From contig CAKUZW010000003.1 of assembly GCA_934718135.1 (NCBI GenBank), forward strand, positions 124,001-188,000: a stretch of DNA of 64,000 nt, read 5' to 3'. Origin of the DNA: an uncultured Candidatus Melainabacteria bacterium (GTDB lineage Bacteria; Cyanobacteriota; Vampirovibrionia; Gastranaerophilales; Gastranaerophilaceae). Below the pieces are notes generated by a model, which made no database searches, was not told where the DNA came from, and was given only the letters and a program-made list of their open reading frames with translations. The position numbers and the translations under genes were made by a program. Below, one piece after another: positions 35,251 through 43,630 of this stretch (its first letter is position 1; every line of letters starts with the position of its first letter).

Positions 35251-35442
35251 CAAATCTTTCTTTGCATGTTTGACATGTTTTTTTGCTTAATCTAACATCA
35301 AAATAAAGAGGAAATGAAGTGAATATCTTCAACTGCTGCCGCAGCCGTAAAAGTCGGAATGCTCAAAAGATACAATTTCTCACGTGCAGTATGGGGAATT
35401 GACATTTGCTTTTGTGTATCCTCTAGAAAAGAGGATTTTTTA

Positions 35443-36162
35443 ATGCCAATTGGAAGTGGTGCAATACATTCACATAGTTCAAAAATAGGAACCTGTCCGC
35501 ATGGGCTTCCGCAAGGAGCTTGCCCGATTTGTAGCGGAATGGCAGGAGGAAATTCGACAACCAAACGTGATACTCCACGTAATGTTGGAGAAATGACTTA
35601 CAATCAATGTGTTGCAATGGGAGCCTTACTCCGAGCACAAAAACATGCGAAAGCTCAGGCTCAACTTGCTCAACAAAATCACTTGCAAGCACTTGCAAAT
35701 CTCCAAAAATCAATTGCATCTGTTCATCAAAGAATAATGGATTTAGCCTCATCAATCTCAAAAACACTGCCAACAATTGTTGCAAAACCTGTGAATTTCA
35801 TTTTGACAAATGTCGTTGCAAAAGTTCTGACAATAGTTCAAAATCTTCCGAATGCAATCTCAAACGCATTCCATACAATTCAACAAAAATTTGCGGATAT
35901 AACTGATAAACTTACTGCAATTTATGGAGAATTTAAAGCTGCTGTTCAAAAAAAAGTTTCAGAGGTTTTAACAAATGTGAAAAAGAAATTGAAATCTCTC
36001 TTCTTTATCTTTGGAGTAGATGAAACTGATGATGAGGATAAAAAAATAGATGAAGCAAAAAAGGCGTTTAAACTTAAAACTTTTTTGCAAAAAATATATA
36101 CAAAATTAACAAACCAAGACGAAAAGGAAACAAAAAAGGATGATAGTAACTCCGCTGAATGA
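35443..36162 (+). CDS. Unknown protein with N-terminal zinc-type CPxC motif
   Basis: 239 aa from ATG 35443 (MPIGSGAIHSHSSKIG), preceded by AGAGG; the longer frame from 35359 has no ribosome site. The N-terminus has GTCPHGLPQGACPICSGM, a likely metal site of two cysteine pairs with His. The rest is Ala/Gln-rich helix (AQAQLAQQNHLQALANLQKS) with hydrophobic stretches, ending in a Lys/Asp tail. It overlaps the next gene by 23 nt. Not recognised. Confidence 0.65.
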   Translation: MPIGSGAIHSHSSKIGTCPHGLPQGACPICSGMAGGNSTTKRDTPRNVGEMTYNQCVAMGALLRAQKHAKAQAQLAQQNHLQALANLQKSIASVHQRIMDLASSISKTLPTIVAKPVNFILTNVVAKVLTIVQNLPNAISNAFHTIQQKFADITDKLTAIYGEFKAAVQKKVSEVLTNVKKKLKSLFFIFGVDETDDEDKKIDEAKKAFKLKTFLQKIYTKLTNQDEKETKKDDSNSAE

Positions 36163-37633
36163 CGCGGAAACAATACGACAACAAAGGAATTTGACAAATT
36201 CTCAACGCAAAAACACACTTGCAACAAAAGAGGGTGTTCTTGTGAACAGTTTTGTCAAAGATAAAGATTTTTCTTTGGATGAAACAAGAGATACTTTTGT
36301 TATTTCTGATAAAGTTCCACTTCCTGTTGAGTTAAAACAAGATGACAAAATCATTGATAAAAAATTACTTCCGCTTAGTGCCGTTGCTATTGGTGTAATG
36401 GGTTCAGTGGCTTTGTTAACAGCATTCATCAACAAAAGTGCCAAGATATCTGTTGGGCTTGCAAAAGAAAAATGGCTCCCGACTGTTACAAGAAATGTCC
36501 AATTGAGCAAAGAAACATATCAGGTAATTTATCAAATGGTTCAAAATCCGAATAAAAAAACTTTTATTGCAGGAGCCGGAGTTTTTGCAATGTCTGTTAT
36601 GGCGTTTATGGGTAAAACTTTTTTTGACGGGTTTAAAGACGTTTGGGTAAAACGCAAAGAAGCTGATATTCAAAAAAATCTACAAGAAAAATTGATAGAT
36701 GTTGAAACAGAATCTTTTTCAGGAAAAATGCAGATTATACGAAGTATGTTGTCTAAATATTCTGCCGATTTTGAAAAATATATTAAGCCAAATAACAAAA
36801 AAATTCTTTCAAACTTTGGCAAAAACAGATATCTAAATCCAACTTTCTCATCTGCAAATAAAGAAAAAAATAAATTATCAAACTCAAATTTTGGTAATAT
36901 TTTGCTTGGACTTGGAACAGTTGCAGGCATGGTTGGATTGGGCATTTATTCAATAAAAAATCTTTCTAAAAGCACAAAACATCTTGATGCTCAGGTTGAT
37001 GAGATTAAAGAAGGTATTAAAACTCTTGTTTCAAAATCAACTGACCAAACAAAACGAGCAGATAAATATAATCTGGAACATTTATTTATGAGCATAAATG
37101 CAGGTGAAGATTTTATTAGAGAAGAAGTTGGGAAATTAAAATGGGGAACTCCGGAGGAAAAACAAGATTATATTAATGAAATTGTTTCAAGAATAAAAAC
37201 CTCCACAACAAAAGTTAACCCGAATATTGGTGGAGACGGAACTCCAAAACCTTCATTTAACTCATTTGTAGATGATTATAGAACATTTTTCTACAATTTT
37301 TTACTAGATACTTCAAACCCACAATTTATGCAATTGTTCTTAGGTGTCACAGGAATTACTGCAATCGGTTATGGAGGAAAACTTGCAGGTGATGCGATTA
37401 AAGAAGTTCAAGTCAAAAAAATTAACGCTGAAACAGAACTTGAACTCCAAAAACGTCTTGTTTCAACCGAATTAAGGAATTTCAAATCCAAAAAAGACGC
37501 CGCAATTCGTCCATTAGTCGAAGAATTCTATAAACAAGTTGATAGCGGTAAGCGAAGTAAAGAAGAATTAAAAACGATGGCGGAAAATATTCTTTTTGAA
37601 ATTAAAAATGGTCCTCCATTTGTTTACTCATAA
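36140..37633 (+). CDS. Unknown 497-aa membrane protein
   Basis: About four membrane segments (residues about 76-97, 141-160, 252-270 and 390-410) separated by long helical charged stretches. The N-terminal 70 residues are polar and cytoplasmic-looking. Starts at ATG 36140 inside the end of the previous gene, an overlap typical of translational coupling. No family recognised. The design (soluble head, several membrane helices, helical loops) resembles 29326. Confidence 0.65.
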   Translation: MIVTPLNDAETIRQQRNLTNSQRKNTLATKEGVLVNSFVKDKDFSLDETRDTFVISDKVPLPVELKQDDKIIDKKLLPLSAVAIGVMGSVALLTAFINKSAKISVGLAKEKWLPTVTRNVQLSKETYQVIYQMVQNPNKKTFIAGAGVFAMSVMAFMGKTFFDGFKDVWVKRKEADIQKNLQEKLIDVETESFSGKMQIIRSMLSKYSADFEKYIKPNNKKILSNFGKNRYLNPTFSSANKEKNKLSNSNFGNILLGLGTVAGMVGLGIYSIKNLSKSTKHLDAQVDEIKEGIKTLVSKSTDQTKRADKYNLEHLFMSINAGEDFIREEVGKLKWGTPEEKQDYINEIVSRIKTSTTKVNPNIGGDGTPKPSFNSFVDDYRTFFYNFLLDTSNPQFMQLFLGVTGITAIGYGGKLAGDAIKEVQVKKINAETELELQKRLVSTELRNFKSKKDAAIRPLVEEFYKQVDSGKRSKEELKTMAENILFEIKNGPPFVYS

Positions 37634-37642
37634 GGAGAATTT

Positions 37643-38167
37643 ATGATACAACAAGTTTCACATTCCAATCCGTATATAACATACCAACAAACACAATATA
37701 CTTATCCTCAACCAAAATATATATGTGCAAGTTGTCAATTACCTACTCCTGATAGGAATTATTGTGTTTTTGATAAAAATGAAGTAGATTATTTTGTCAA
37801 ACAAAAAGAAAATGCCATTCCGTATTTAGCGGATATTTTGTCGCATTCGAATAATGAAGCACAAGTAACCGAAACTCTTCATATATTGAATAAAATGATT
37901 GACAATGGAACAAAAGGCATTGATAGATTGTACCCTGTTTTTGCAAGGTTTAATAATACAACTTCTCCAAATATTCAAACATATCTTGCAGGAATTTATA
38001 GAAAAACACAAGTCCCTGACGCTTTTGGCCCACTGGTCAAAATGCTTATTCAGAATTCTTTAAAACCAAATTCTCCAAACCAGATCTTTGATCCGAATGA
38101 AGAAATTGGCGGTGCAATCTTGAGTTACTTATCTAATAGATTTAGAAAGAATGAATATTCTAAATAA
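37643..38167 (+). CDS. Unknown protein with HEAT-like helices
   Basis: 174 aa. N-terminal 40 residues are Tyr/Gln/Pro-rich with a Cys pair (ICASCQLPTPDRNYC). The rest is alpha-helical repeats such as AIPYLADILSHSNNEAQVTE and FGPLVKMLIQNSLKPNS, like HEAT repeats. AAGGAG lies 7 nt before the ATG and 10 nt after the stop of 36140, so it is the third gene of the 35443 operon. Probably an adaptor. Confidence 0.65.
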   Translation: MIQQVSHSNPYITYQQTQYTYPQPKYICASCQLPTPDRNYCVFDKNEVDYFVKQKENAIPYLADILSHSNNEAQVTETLHILNKMIDNGTKGIDRLYPVFARFNNTTSPNIQTYLAGIYRKTQVPDAFGPLVKMLIQNSLKPNSPNQIFDPNEEIGGAILSYLSNRFRKNEYSK

Positions 38168-38378
38168 CAAAATTAAATAATTCTTGTATAGGTAAATCTA
38201 AGGCATTTGCGATATTTTCAAGGTTTTTTACTGTGACATTGGTTTCTCCACGCTCAATCATTCCTACAAAGTTTCGATTGAGACCGGATAATTCTGCAAG
38301 TTTTTCTTGAGAAGTTTTCCTTTTTTGCCTTTCAATTCTAATTTTTAACCCCAATTTTGAAATTGTATTCTCATTCAT
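38160..38378 (-). CDS. XRE-family regulator divergent from prepilin 2
   Basis: 72 aa: GLKIRIERQKRKTSQEKLAE (helices 1-2), SGLNRNFVGMIERGETNVTV (turn and recognition helix) and LENIANALDLPIQELFNF. The ATG lies against a perfect 20-bp inverted repeat, so it probably represses itself and the adjacent prepilin. Its 3' end overlaps the convergent 37643 gene by 8 nt. Confidence 0.85.
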   Translation of the reverse strand: MNENTISKLGLKIRIERQKRKTSQEKLAELSGLNRNFVGMIERGETNVTVKNLENIANALDLPIQELFNFVI

Positions 38379-38402
38379 AATAGTTATTTTAGTAACTATT
38401 AT
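38377..38402. promoter_or_regulatory. Palindromic operator between XRE gene and prepilin 2
   Basis: 10-bp perfect arms ATAATAGTTA / TAACTATTAT around TTTTAG. One arm abuts the XRE start codon (38376-38378) and the other abuts the -35 of the prepilin promoter. Confidence 0.65.
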
Positions 38403-38403
38403 A

Positions 38404-38433
38404 TTGACAATCTACCCAAAATATTTGTATAAT
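38404..38433 (+). promoter_or_regulatory. Prepilin 2 promoter
   Basis: TTGACA (38404-38409), 18 bp, TATAAT (38428-38433). Both hexamers match the primary-sigma consensus. Confidence 0.8.
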
Positions 38434-38449
38434 GACTAATATATTAGTC
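38434..38449. promoter_or_regulatory. Second palindrome at the prepilin 2 transcription start
   Basis: Perfect 16-bp palindrome GACTAATA/TATTAGTC immediately after the -10. A protein bound here would block transcription; candidate second operator of the XRE protein, though its sequence differs from the first palindrome. Confidence 0.55.
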
Positions 38450-38472
38450 TAAAAATTAGGAAGGATGTAAAA

Positions 38473-39468
38473 ATGAAGAAACAATTTTTTAAGGTAATAA
38501 GGAAAAAGGAACAAGGAAATAGGTTCATTACAAAATATAATATACATGTCATTACGAGGAACAATGTTGAACAAATGACACAAAAGTCTACACAACGTGA
38601 CGTAGTAATCCCTAACAAATTAGACAATGGTGAAACTTGTCAGGGATTGTTACGTCGCTTCGTATACAAAAATACAAATAATAACGAAATTTCTCCTCAC
38701 AATGACATGATTAATAAAACTGTAACGAACCTATTCCCTTATTTCCATATTTCCTTGTCCCTTAAAAAGAAAGTCGCTTTCACTTTAGCGGAGGTATTAA
38801 TCACCCTTGGCATAATTGGCATAGTCGCAGCTATGACAATTCCGTCAATGATTTCAAATTTCCAAAAACGTGAAATTGAAACTCGACTAAAGGAAGATTA
38901 TTCAATTTTTTCTCAAGTAAATAAAATGATGATTGAAAATGATGTTGCTTTTAATATGACTGCGATTGACGGCGATACTCAAAAGCTTCGCGATTGGTTG
39001 GATAAATATGCTTTTTCTTATATGAAAGTTGCAAGGATTTGTAATCAACCTACTGTTGGCTGTTGGAGCGGTCCTGCAACTTATTTGAACGGAAACAGTT
39101 TTGGTTGCTCGGCAGGGGGTTGCGGAGTCAATTGGGTTTCTTTTGTTATGAATAACGGCACAAAAGTTGCTACTGATATTGGGAATAATGAGCAATTGAG
39201 AGGGGAAATGGGAGTTGATTCAGAAGCTGATTCTTGTTTGAAGATGTATGTTGATGTTAATGGAGATAAGAAACCGAACAAATTTGGGGTTGATATCTTT
39301 TTGATGACTTTTACAGAAGACGGATTTATGCCTGCAGGTTATACAAAAACACCGGAAGAACTTGCTAGAAATTGTTCACCGACTAATTTGGGAACTTGGT
39401 GCATGACTCATGTTAAAAACTCAAATTGGACAATTCCTGATGATGTTTGGAAAAATAGAAATAGATAA
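38473..39468 (+). CDS. Type IV prepilin-like protein 2 with repeat-derived leader
   Basis: 331 aa. Cleavage signal KKKVA/FTLAEVLITLGIIGI at about residues 98-117, then a pseudopilin globular domain with many cysteines (CNQPTVGCWSG, NSFGCSAGGCGVNW) and a later acidic loop (YVDVNGDKKPNKFGVDIFLM). Its leader is about 100 residues, encoded by repeat DNA and about 95% identical to that of prepilin 1 over 172 nt. The start has GGAAGGATGTAAAA before ATG, as in prepilin 1. A calcium-like DxNxD loop in VDVNGDKKPN recalls major pseudopilins. Confidence 0.82.
   Translation: MKKQFFKVIRKKEQGNRFITKYNIHVITRNNVEQMTQKSTQRDVVIPNKLDNGETCQGLLRRFVYKNTNNNEISPHNDMINKTVTNLFPYFHISLSLKKKVAFTLAEVLITLGIIGIVAAMTIPSMISNFQKREIETRLKEDYSIFSQVNKMMIENDVAFNMTAIDGDTQKLRDWLDKYAFSYMKVARICNQPTVGCWSGPATYLNGNSFGCSAGGCGVNWVSFVMNNGTKVATDIGNNEQLRGEMGVDSEADSCLKMYVDVNGDKKPNKFGVDIFLMTFTEDGFMPAGYTKTPEELARNCSPTNLGTWCMTHVKNSNWTIPDDVWKNRNR
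38485..38768 (+). repeat. Repeat element with inverted arms inside the prepilin 2 leader
   Basis: Arm 1 (38485-38531) and arm 2 (38722-38768) are imperfect inverted repeats of about 47 nt; the inner ends AATAGGTTC(A/G)TTAC match closely. Between them is a 58-bp palindrome (38599-38656). Arm 2 encodes VTNLFPYFHISLSLKK just before the prepilin cleavage site. Confidence 0.75.
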
Positions 39469-39492
39469 TAAAATTTATGCTATTATAAAAGT

Positions 39493-40023
39493 ATGAAATT
39501 TGAAGAAAAAACATTACATTCCGAAGTTGTATATGACGGCAAAGTTATCACTGTAATCCGTGATGATGTTGAGGTTGCAGACGGGCACAAATCTTTTCGT
39601 GAAGTTGTTTTGCATTCGGGCGGGGTTGTAATTTTAGCGATGAAAGATGAGGATACGGTTATTCTTGTCAAACAGTACCGTTACCCGTTGAAACATGTTA
39701 ATATCGAACTTCCGGCAGGTAAACTTGAAAAAGGCGAAAATCCTGATTTTGCTGCAAAAAGAGAACTAGAAGAAGAAACCGGATATCAGGCTAAAACTTG
39801 GAAATCTTTAGGCTACATAAACACAACTCCGGGGATTTGTACCGAAAAATTGTATTTGTATTTGGCAAAAGATTTAGTGTTTGTTGGAGAACATCCTGAC
39901 GAAGGTGAGATTTTAAGATGCCAAGAATACAAATTGAATGATGTTATGCAAATGGTTCAAAACGGTGAAATCAACGATGCAAAAACGATTTGTGCATTGT
40001 TTAGAGCATTTGCAAATTTTTAA
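39493..40023 (+). CDS. Nudix hydrolase, ADP-ribose pyrophosphatase type
   Basis: 176 aa. Full Nudix box GKLEKGENPDFAAKRELEEE plus TGY (GX5EX7REUXEEXGU). The N-terminal strand part and KQYRYPLKHVNIELPAG are typical of the ADP-ribose pyrophosphatase (NudF/YqkG) subgroup. An extended -10 (TGCTATTAT) lies 6 nt before the ATG without Shine-Dalgarno, suggesting a leaderless mRNA. Followed closely by the HAD gene. Confidence 0.9.
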   Translation: MKFEEKTLHSEVVYDGKVITVIRDDVEVADGHKSFREVVLHSGGVVILAMKDEDTVILVKQYRYPLKHVNIELPAGKLEKGENPDFAAKRELEEETGYQAKTWKSLGYINTTPGICTEKLYLYLAKDLVFVGEHPDEGEILRCQEYKLNDVMQMVQNGEINDAKTICALFRAFANF

Positions 40024-40040
40024 AACGAGGATTTTATTTT

Positions 40041-40850
40041 ATGATTAAAATGATTGCAACAGATATAGACGGAACAATTATCAAGTGGGGCTCTGAAATC
40101 AGTTCGGCGGTAAAGCAATGTGTGAACGAATTGAGTAAAGCAGGCGTCAAAGTTGTTCTTGTGACAGGTAGGATGCATTGTGCCACAACTCCTGTTGCTC
40201 AAATGCTTAATCTAAATACTCCGATAATTTCTTATCAAGGTGGATTGATAAAAGATTTTGAAGGAAAAACTTTGTATGAAAATGACTTGCCTTCAAATTA
40301 TGCAAAAGAAATTATTAAATGGGGGCGAAAAAATCATATCCATTTGAACTTGTATTTGGATGACAAATTGTATGTTGAAGAAGATAATGATATTGTAAAA
40401 TATTACACTGACGGGAAATTTATTGATTACACCGTTTGTTCGTTTGATGATTTAAATATTGAAAAAGTTAATAAGATTCTTGCGATTGATTTGCAATCCC
40501 CTGACAAAGTAACAGGTTGGGTTGAAGAATTAAAAGAAAAATACCCTGATTTATACATAGTTAAATCAACACCATTTTTCTGTGAAATAGGTTCAGGTGT
40601 TGCGAAAAAATCATTAGGGGTTAAATTTTTATGCGATATGTGGGGATTTAAGCAAGACGAAATCCTGACTATTGGTGACCAAAACAACGATATTGATTTA
40701 GTAAAATGCGGTGGCATCGGTGTTGCAATGGGCAATGCATCAGACGAACTCAAAGCTTGTGCTGATTTTGTAACCGATACGGTAGATAATGACGGATTTG
40801 TGAAAGCGGTAGAAAAATTTGTTCTTCCGCTTCAAACAACAAAAGAATAG
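40041..40850 (+). CDS. Cof-type HAD-IIB hydrolase
   Basis: 269 aa sugar- or cofactor-phosphatase type. Nucleophile motif MIATDIDGTIIKW, motif II VLVTGR, C2-type cap, and motif IV IGDQNNDIDLVKCGGIGVAM. Starts 17 nt after the Nudix gene, with CGAGG upstream; likely one operon. Substrate not predictable. Converges on ffh with one base between stops. Confidence 0.92.
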   Translation: MIKMIATDIDGTIIKWGSEISSAVKQCVNELSKAGVKVVLVTGRMHCATTPVAQMLNLNTPIISYQGGLIKDFEGKTLYENDLPSNYAKEIIKWGRKNHIHLNLYLDDKLYVEEDNDIVKYYTDGKFIDYTVCSFDDLNIEKVNKILAIDLQSPDKVTGWVEELKEKYPDLYIVKSTPFFCEIGSGVAKKSLGVKFLCDMWGFKQDEILTIGDQNNDIDLVKCGGIGVAMGNASDELKACADFVTDTVDNDGFVKAVEKFVLPLQTTKE

Positions 40851-40851
40851 A

Positions 40852-42231
40852 TTAAAATCTTCTTCTTTTCATCATTTTCATAGCTTGAACCATAGCTTTT
40901 TTCTCATTTTTCTTTCCAAAACCGCCAAACATTTTTTGCATTTTGTTCATTCCGCCCATCATTTGACGCATTTGTTCAAACTGTTTAACATAAAGATTGA
41001 TTGTATGCATATCCATTCCGCAACCTTTTGCGATACGTTTTTTACGACTCGTATTCATAAGTTGAGGATTGTCACGTTCTTCCGGTGTCATACTTTGGAT
41101 AAATACTTCAATTTTTTTAAATTCTTTTTCACTTGCATGTGATATTTTTTCTCTATCCGCTTGTTTGATATTTACTCCCGGAAGCATTCCTAAAATTTGG
41201 TCTAATGAACCGAACATTTTCATCTGTTTTTGCATATTCAAAAAATCGTTAAAGCTAAATTCAGCTTTACTCATTTTTTCTTGCATTTTTAATGCTTCTT
41301 TTTCATCAAAAACTTCTTGAGCACGTTCAACAAGAGATACGATATCGCCCATTCCAAGAATTCTTGTTGCCATACGTTCAGGATAAAAATCTTCAAGAGC
41401 GTTTAACTTTTCTCCTGTACCGGTCAATTTAATTGGCTTTTGGGTACAATAAACAACAGATAAAGCTGATCCACCTCTAGAATCACCATCTAATTTTGTC
41501 AAAACCAAACCTGTAATACCAATTTGAGCATCAAAATTTTCTGCAACATGCACCGCTTCTTGCCCTGTCATAGCATCAATTACAAGCAATTTTTCTTGCG
41601 GTTGGAAAACTCTATCAATAATCAACAATTCTGACATCATATCAGTGTCGATTTGCAATCTACCTGCGGTATCTAAAATTAGGACATTAAAGCCTTTTTC
41701 TTTTGCATACTCGATTGCTTTTTGAACAATGTTTTGAACATCTTTAGACTCAGGAATTGTGAAAACTTCACATCCGATTTCTTGCCCTAAAGTTTGTAAT
41801 TGAGAAATAGCAGCAGGTCTATAAACGTCACATGCAACAAGTAAAGGATTTTTCCCTTCTTTTTTCAATTTAACAGCAAGTTTAGCAGATGATGTAGTTT
41901 TACCTGAACCTTGAAGCCCAAGCATCATAATTAAACTCGGATGTCCGGACAAATCTAATGGCTTAGATTCATGTCCTAACAAATCAACAAGTTCATCATG
42001 AACAATTTTGACCAATTGTTGAGACGGGTCAACCCCTTGCAAAACATTTTCACCTTCAGCCTTGTCTTTTATCGAAGAAATAAAAGCCTTTACAACCCTC
42101 AAATTAACATCCGCTTCAAGCAATGCACGTCTAATCTCACGCAAAGCCTCTTGCATATTGTCTTGAGTTAATTCCTGCCCTCTGGTTTTTGAAATTATAT
42201 TTTGAAGTTTTTCACTTAAATTATCAAACAT
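40852..42231 (-). CDS. ffh: Signal recognition particle protein Ffh
   Basis: SRP54 homologue that targets nascent membrane proteins with SRP RNA. 459 aa. G domain: GLQGSGKTTSSAKLA, DTAGRLQIDTDMM, TKLDGDSRGG. Methionine-rich M domain at the C-terminus (MRQMMGGMNKMQKMFGGFGK). Normal length. No SRP RNA gene is visible nearby. Confidence 0.98.
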   Translation of the reverse strand: MFDNLSEKLQNIISKTRGQELTQDNMQEALREIRRALLEADVNLRVVKAFISSIKDKAEGENVLQGVDPSQQLVKIVHDELVDLLGHESKPLDLSGHPSLIMMLGLQGSGKTTSSAKLAVKLKKEGKNPLLVACDVYRPAAISQLQTLGQEIGCEVFTIPESKDVQNIVQKAIEYAKEKGFNVLILDTAGRLQIDTDMMSELLIIDRVFQPQEKLLVIDAMTGQEAVHVAENFDAQIGITGLVLTKLDGDSRGGSALSVVYCTQKPIKLTGTGEKLNALEDFYPERMATRILGMGDIVSLVERAQEVFDEKEALKMQEKMSKAEFSFNDFLNMQKQMKMFGSLDQILGMLPGVNIKQADREKISHASEKEFKKIEVFIQSMTPEERDNPQLMNTSRKKRIAKGCGMDMHTINLYVKQFEQMRQMMGGMNKMQKMFGGFGKKNEKKAMVQAMKMMKRRRF

Positions 42232-42478
42232 GTAAAATCCTTTTATTTCTTAAAATCTTGTCCCTAATTAAGAAAATTCTAACATAAAAATGCTAAAGTT
42301 GTTATTTAGGGAGAAGGAAATAGGTTTGTTTTAGATGGTATTAAGGTACTAGGGACCTTTTCCCTTAATTAAAATTAACATTGATAGATTCTGAATAGCA
42401 AGAAAATTTAGTGCTTATACTTCGCACAAATTTTCTAAGCTTTCAGAATGACATAAATTATAGACTTTTTTAACAACA
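42232..42478. repeat. Intergenic repeat remnants, including a 76-bp hairpin unit
   Basis: No gene here. 42302-42334 is a decayed copy of the terminal arm seen at 10772 and 49951. 42377-42452 is a 76-bp imperfect hairpin (ATTCTGAA..AGAAAATTT..GTGC and its complement), 74/76 identical to 50353-50428. Confidence 0.75.
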
Positions 42479-42515
42479 AAAAGAGCAAATCTTTAATTTA
42501 AAGATTTGCTCTTTT
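42479..42515 (-). terminator. rpoD terminator
   Basis: Perfect 18-bp stem AAAAGAGCAAATCTTTAA / TTAAAGATTTGCTCTTTT with a single-base centre, 18 nt after the rpoD stop; symmetric A/U runs allow both directions. Confidence 0.9.
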
Positions 42516-42532
42516 GATATATATATTTCAAA

Positions 42533-43630
42533 TTACTCAACGTATTCTTCTAAACGTTTTTTACGATTAGGGTGACGAAGCTTTCTTAATGCTTTTGCTT
42601 CGATTTGTCTGATACGTTCACGAGTAACACCGAACAATTGACCAACTTCTTCCAATGTTCTTTGGCGTCCGTCATCCATTCCGAAACGCAATCTCAATAC
42701 ATCACGTTCTCTTGGAGATAATGTACATAAAACTTCTGCCAAATCTTCTTTCAAAAGTTCAGAAGCAACCATTTTAACCGGTGCATCAGCTTCTTTATCT
42801 TCAATAAAATCTCCTAAACGAGAATCTTCTTCTTTACCGATTGGAGTTTCTAAAGATAGAGGTTCTTGAGCAATTTTAATGATTTCACGAAGTTTTGCAA
42901 TAGAAACGTTCATTTCTGCAGCCAATTCATCTTCGGTTGGTTTTCTTGACAAGTCTTGAGCAAGTTTTCTTGTAACTTTTTTCAATTTGTTAATTGTTTC
43001 AACCATGTGAACCGGTATTCTGATTGTTCTTGCTTGATCTGCAATTGCACGAGTAATCGCTTGTCTAATCCACCAAGTAGCGTAAGTTGAGAATTTAAAA
43101 CCTCTTTCGTGGTCAAATTTTTCAGCAGCCCTGATTAAACCTAAGTTTCCTTCTTGGATAAGGTCTAGGAATAACATTCCACGACCAACGTATTTTTTAG
43201 CGATACTTACAACTAAACGCAAGTTTGCTTGAACTAATTTTCTTTTAGCAATTGCTCCAGGAGTACCACCTTCAAGGATTTTTCTTGCCAATTCAATTTC
43301 TTCATTGGCAGATAACAATTTAATTCTACCAATTTCACGTAAGTACAATCTTACAGGGTCATCAATTGCTACATTTTTAGGCACTTCCAAATCGCTTGGA
43401 TCAGGCTCATCAGAAGAATGCATCATATAAATATCTTCCGGAGCTACTTTATCACCCATTTTTGAAGTAACAATATCTTCAATATTATCGGTTGAGATGT
43501 CAACATTCATATAATTAATTGAATCATGATCAGAACCTAAAACTGAATCCTCATTAATATTTTGTAAATCTAGTGATTCATCTTCCGCTACACTGATTAC
43601 TGAGGAACCTGATTGTCTTTTTTTCGTCAT
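42533..43630 (-). CDS. rpoD: Primary sigma factor RpoD (SigA)
   Basis: 365 aa. Region 1.2 DDPVRLYLREIGRIKLLSAN, region 2 with YVGRGMLFLDLIQEGNLGL and YATWWIRQAITRAI, region 3 and region 4.2 with TLEEVGQLFGVTRERIRQIE. The acidic N-terminus is short. It starts directly after the dnaG stop codon, a macromolecular-synthesis-operon arrangement. It should read the TTGACA/TATAAT promoters seen here. Confidence 0.98.
   Translation of the reverse strand: MTKKRQSGSSVISVAEDESLDLQNINEDSVLGSDHDSINYMNVDISTDNIEDIVTSKMGDKVAPEDIYMMHSSDEPDPSDLEVPKNVAIDDPVRLYLREIGRIKLLSANEEIELARKILEGGTPGAIAKRKLVQANLRLVVSIAKKYVGRGMLFLDLIQEGNLGLIRAAEKFDHERGFKFSTYATWWIRQAITRAIADQARTIRIPVHMVETINKLKKVTRKLAQDLSRKPTEDELAAEMNVSIAKLREIIKIAQEPLSLETPIGKEEDSRLGDFIEDKEADAPVKMVASELLKEDLAEVLCTLSPRERDVLRLRFGMDDGRQRTLEEVGQLFGVTRERIRQIEAKALRKLRHPNRKKRLEEYVE

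Noticed and set aside
35319..35402. Small GTG frame of 27 codons upstream of 35443 with AGAGGA before it
   Set aside because: Stops inside the leader of 35443, has no recognisable sequence and may be a chance frame; not strong enough to list as a gene.
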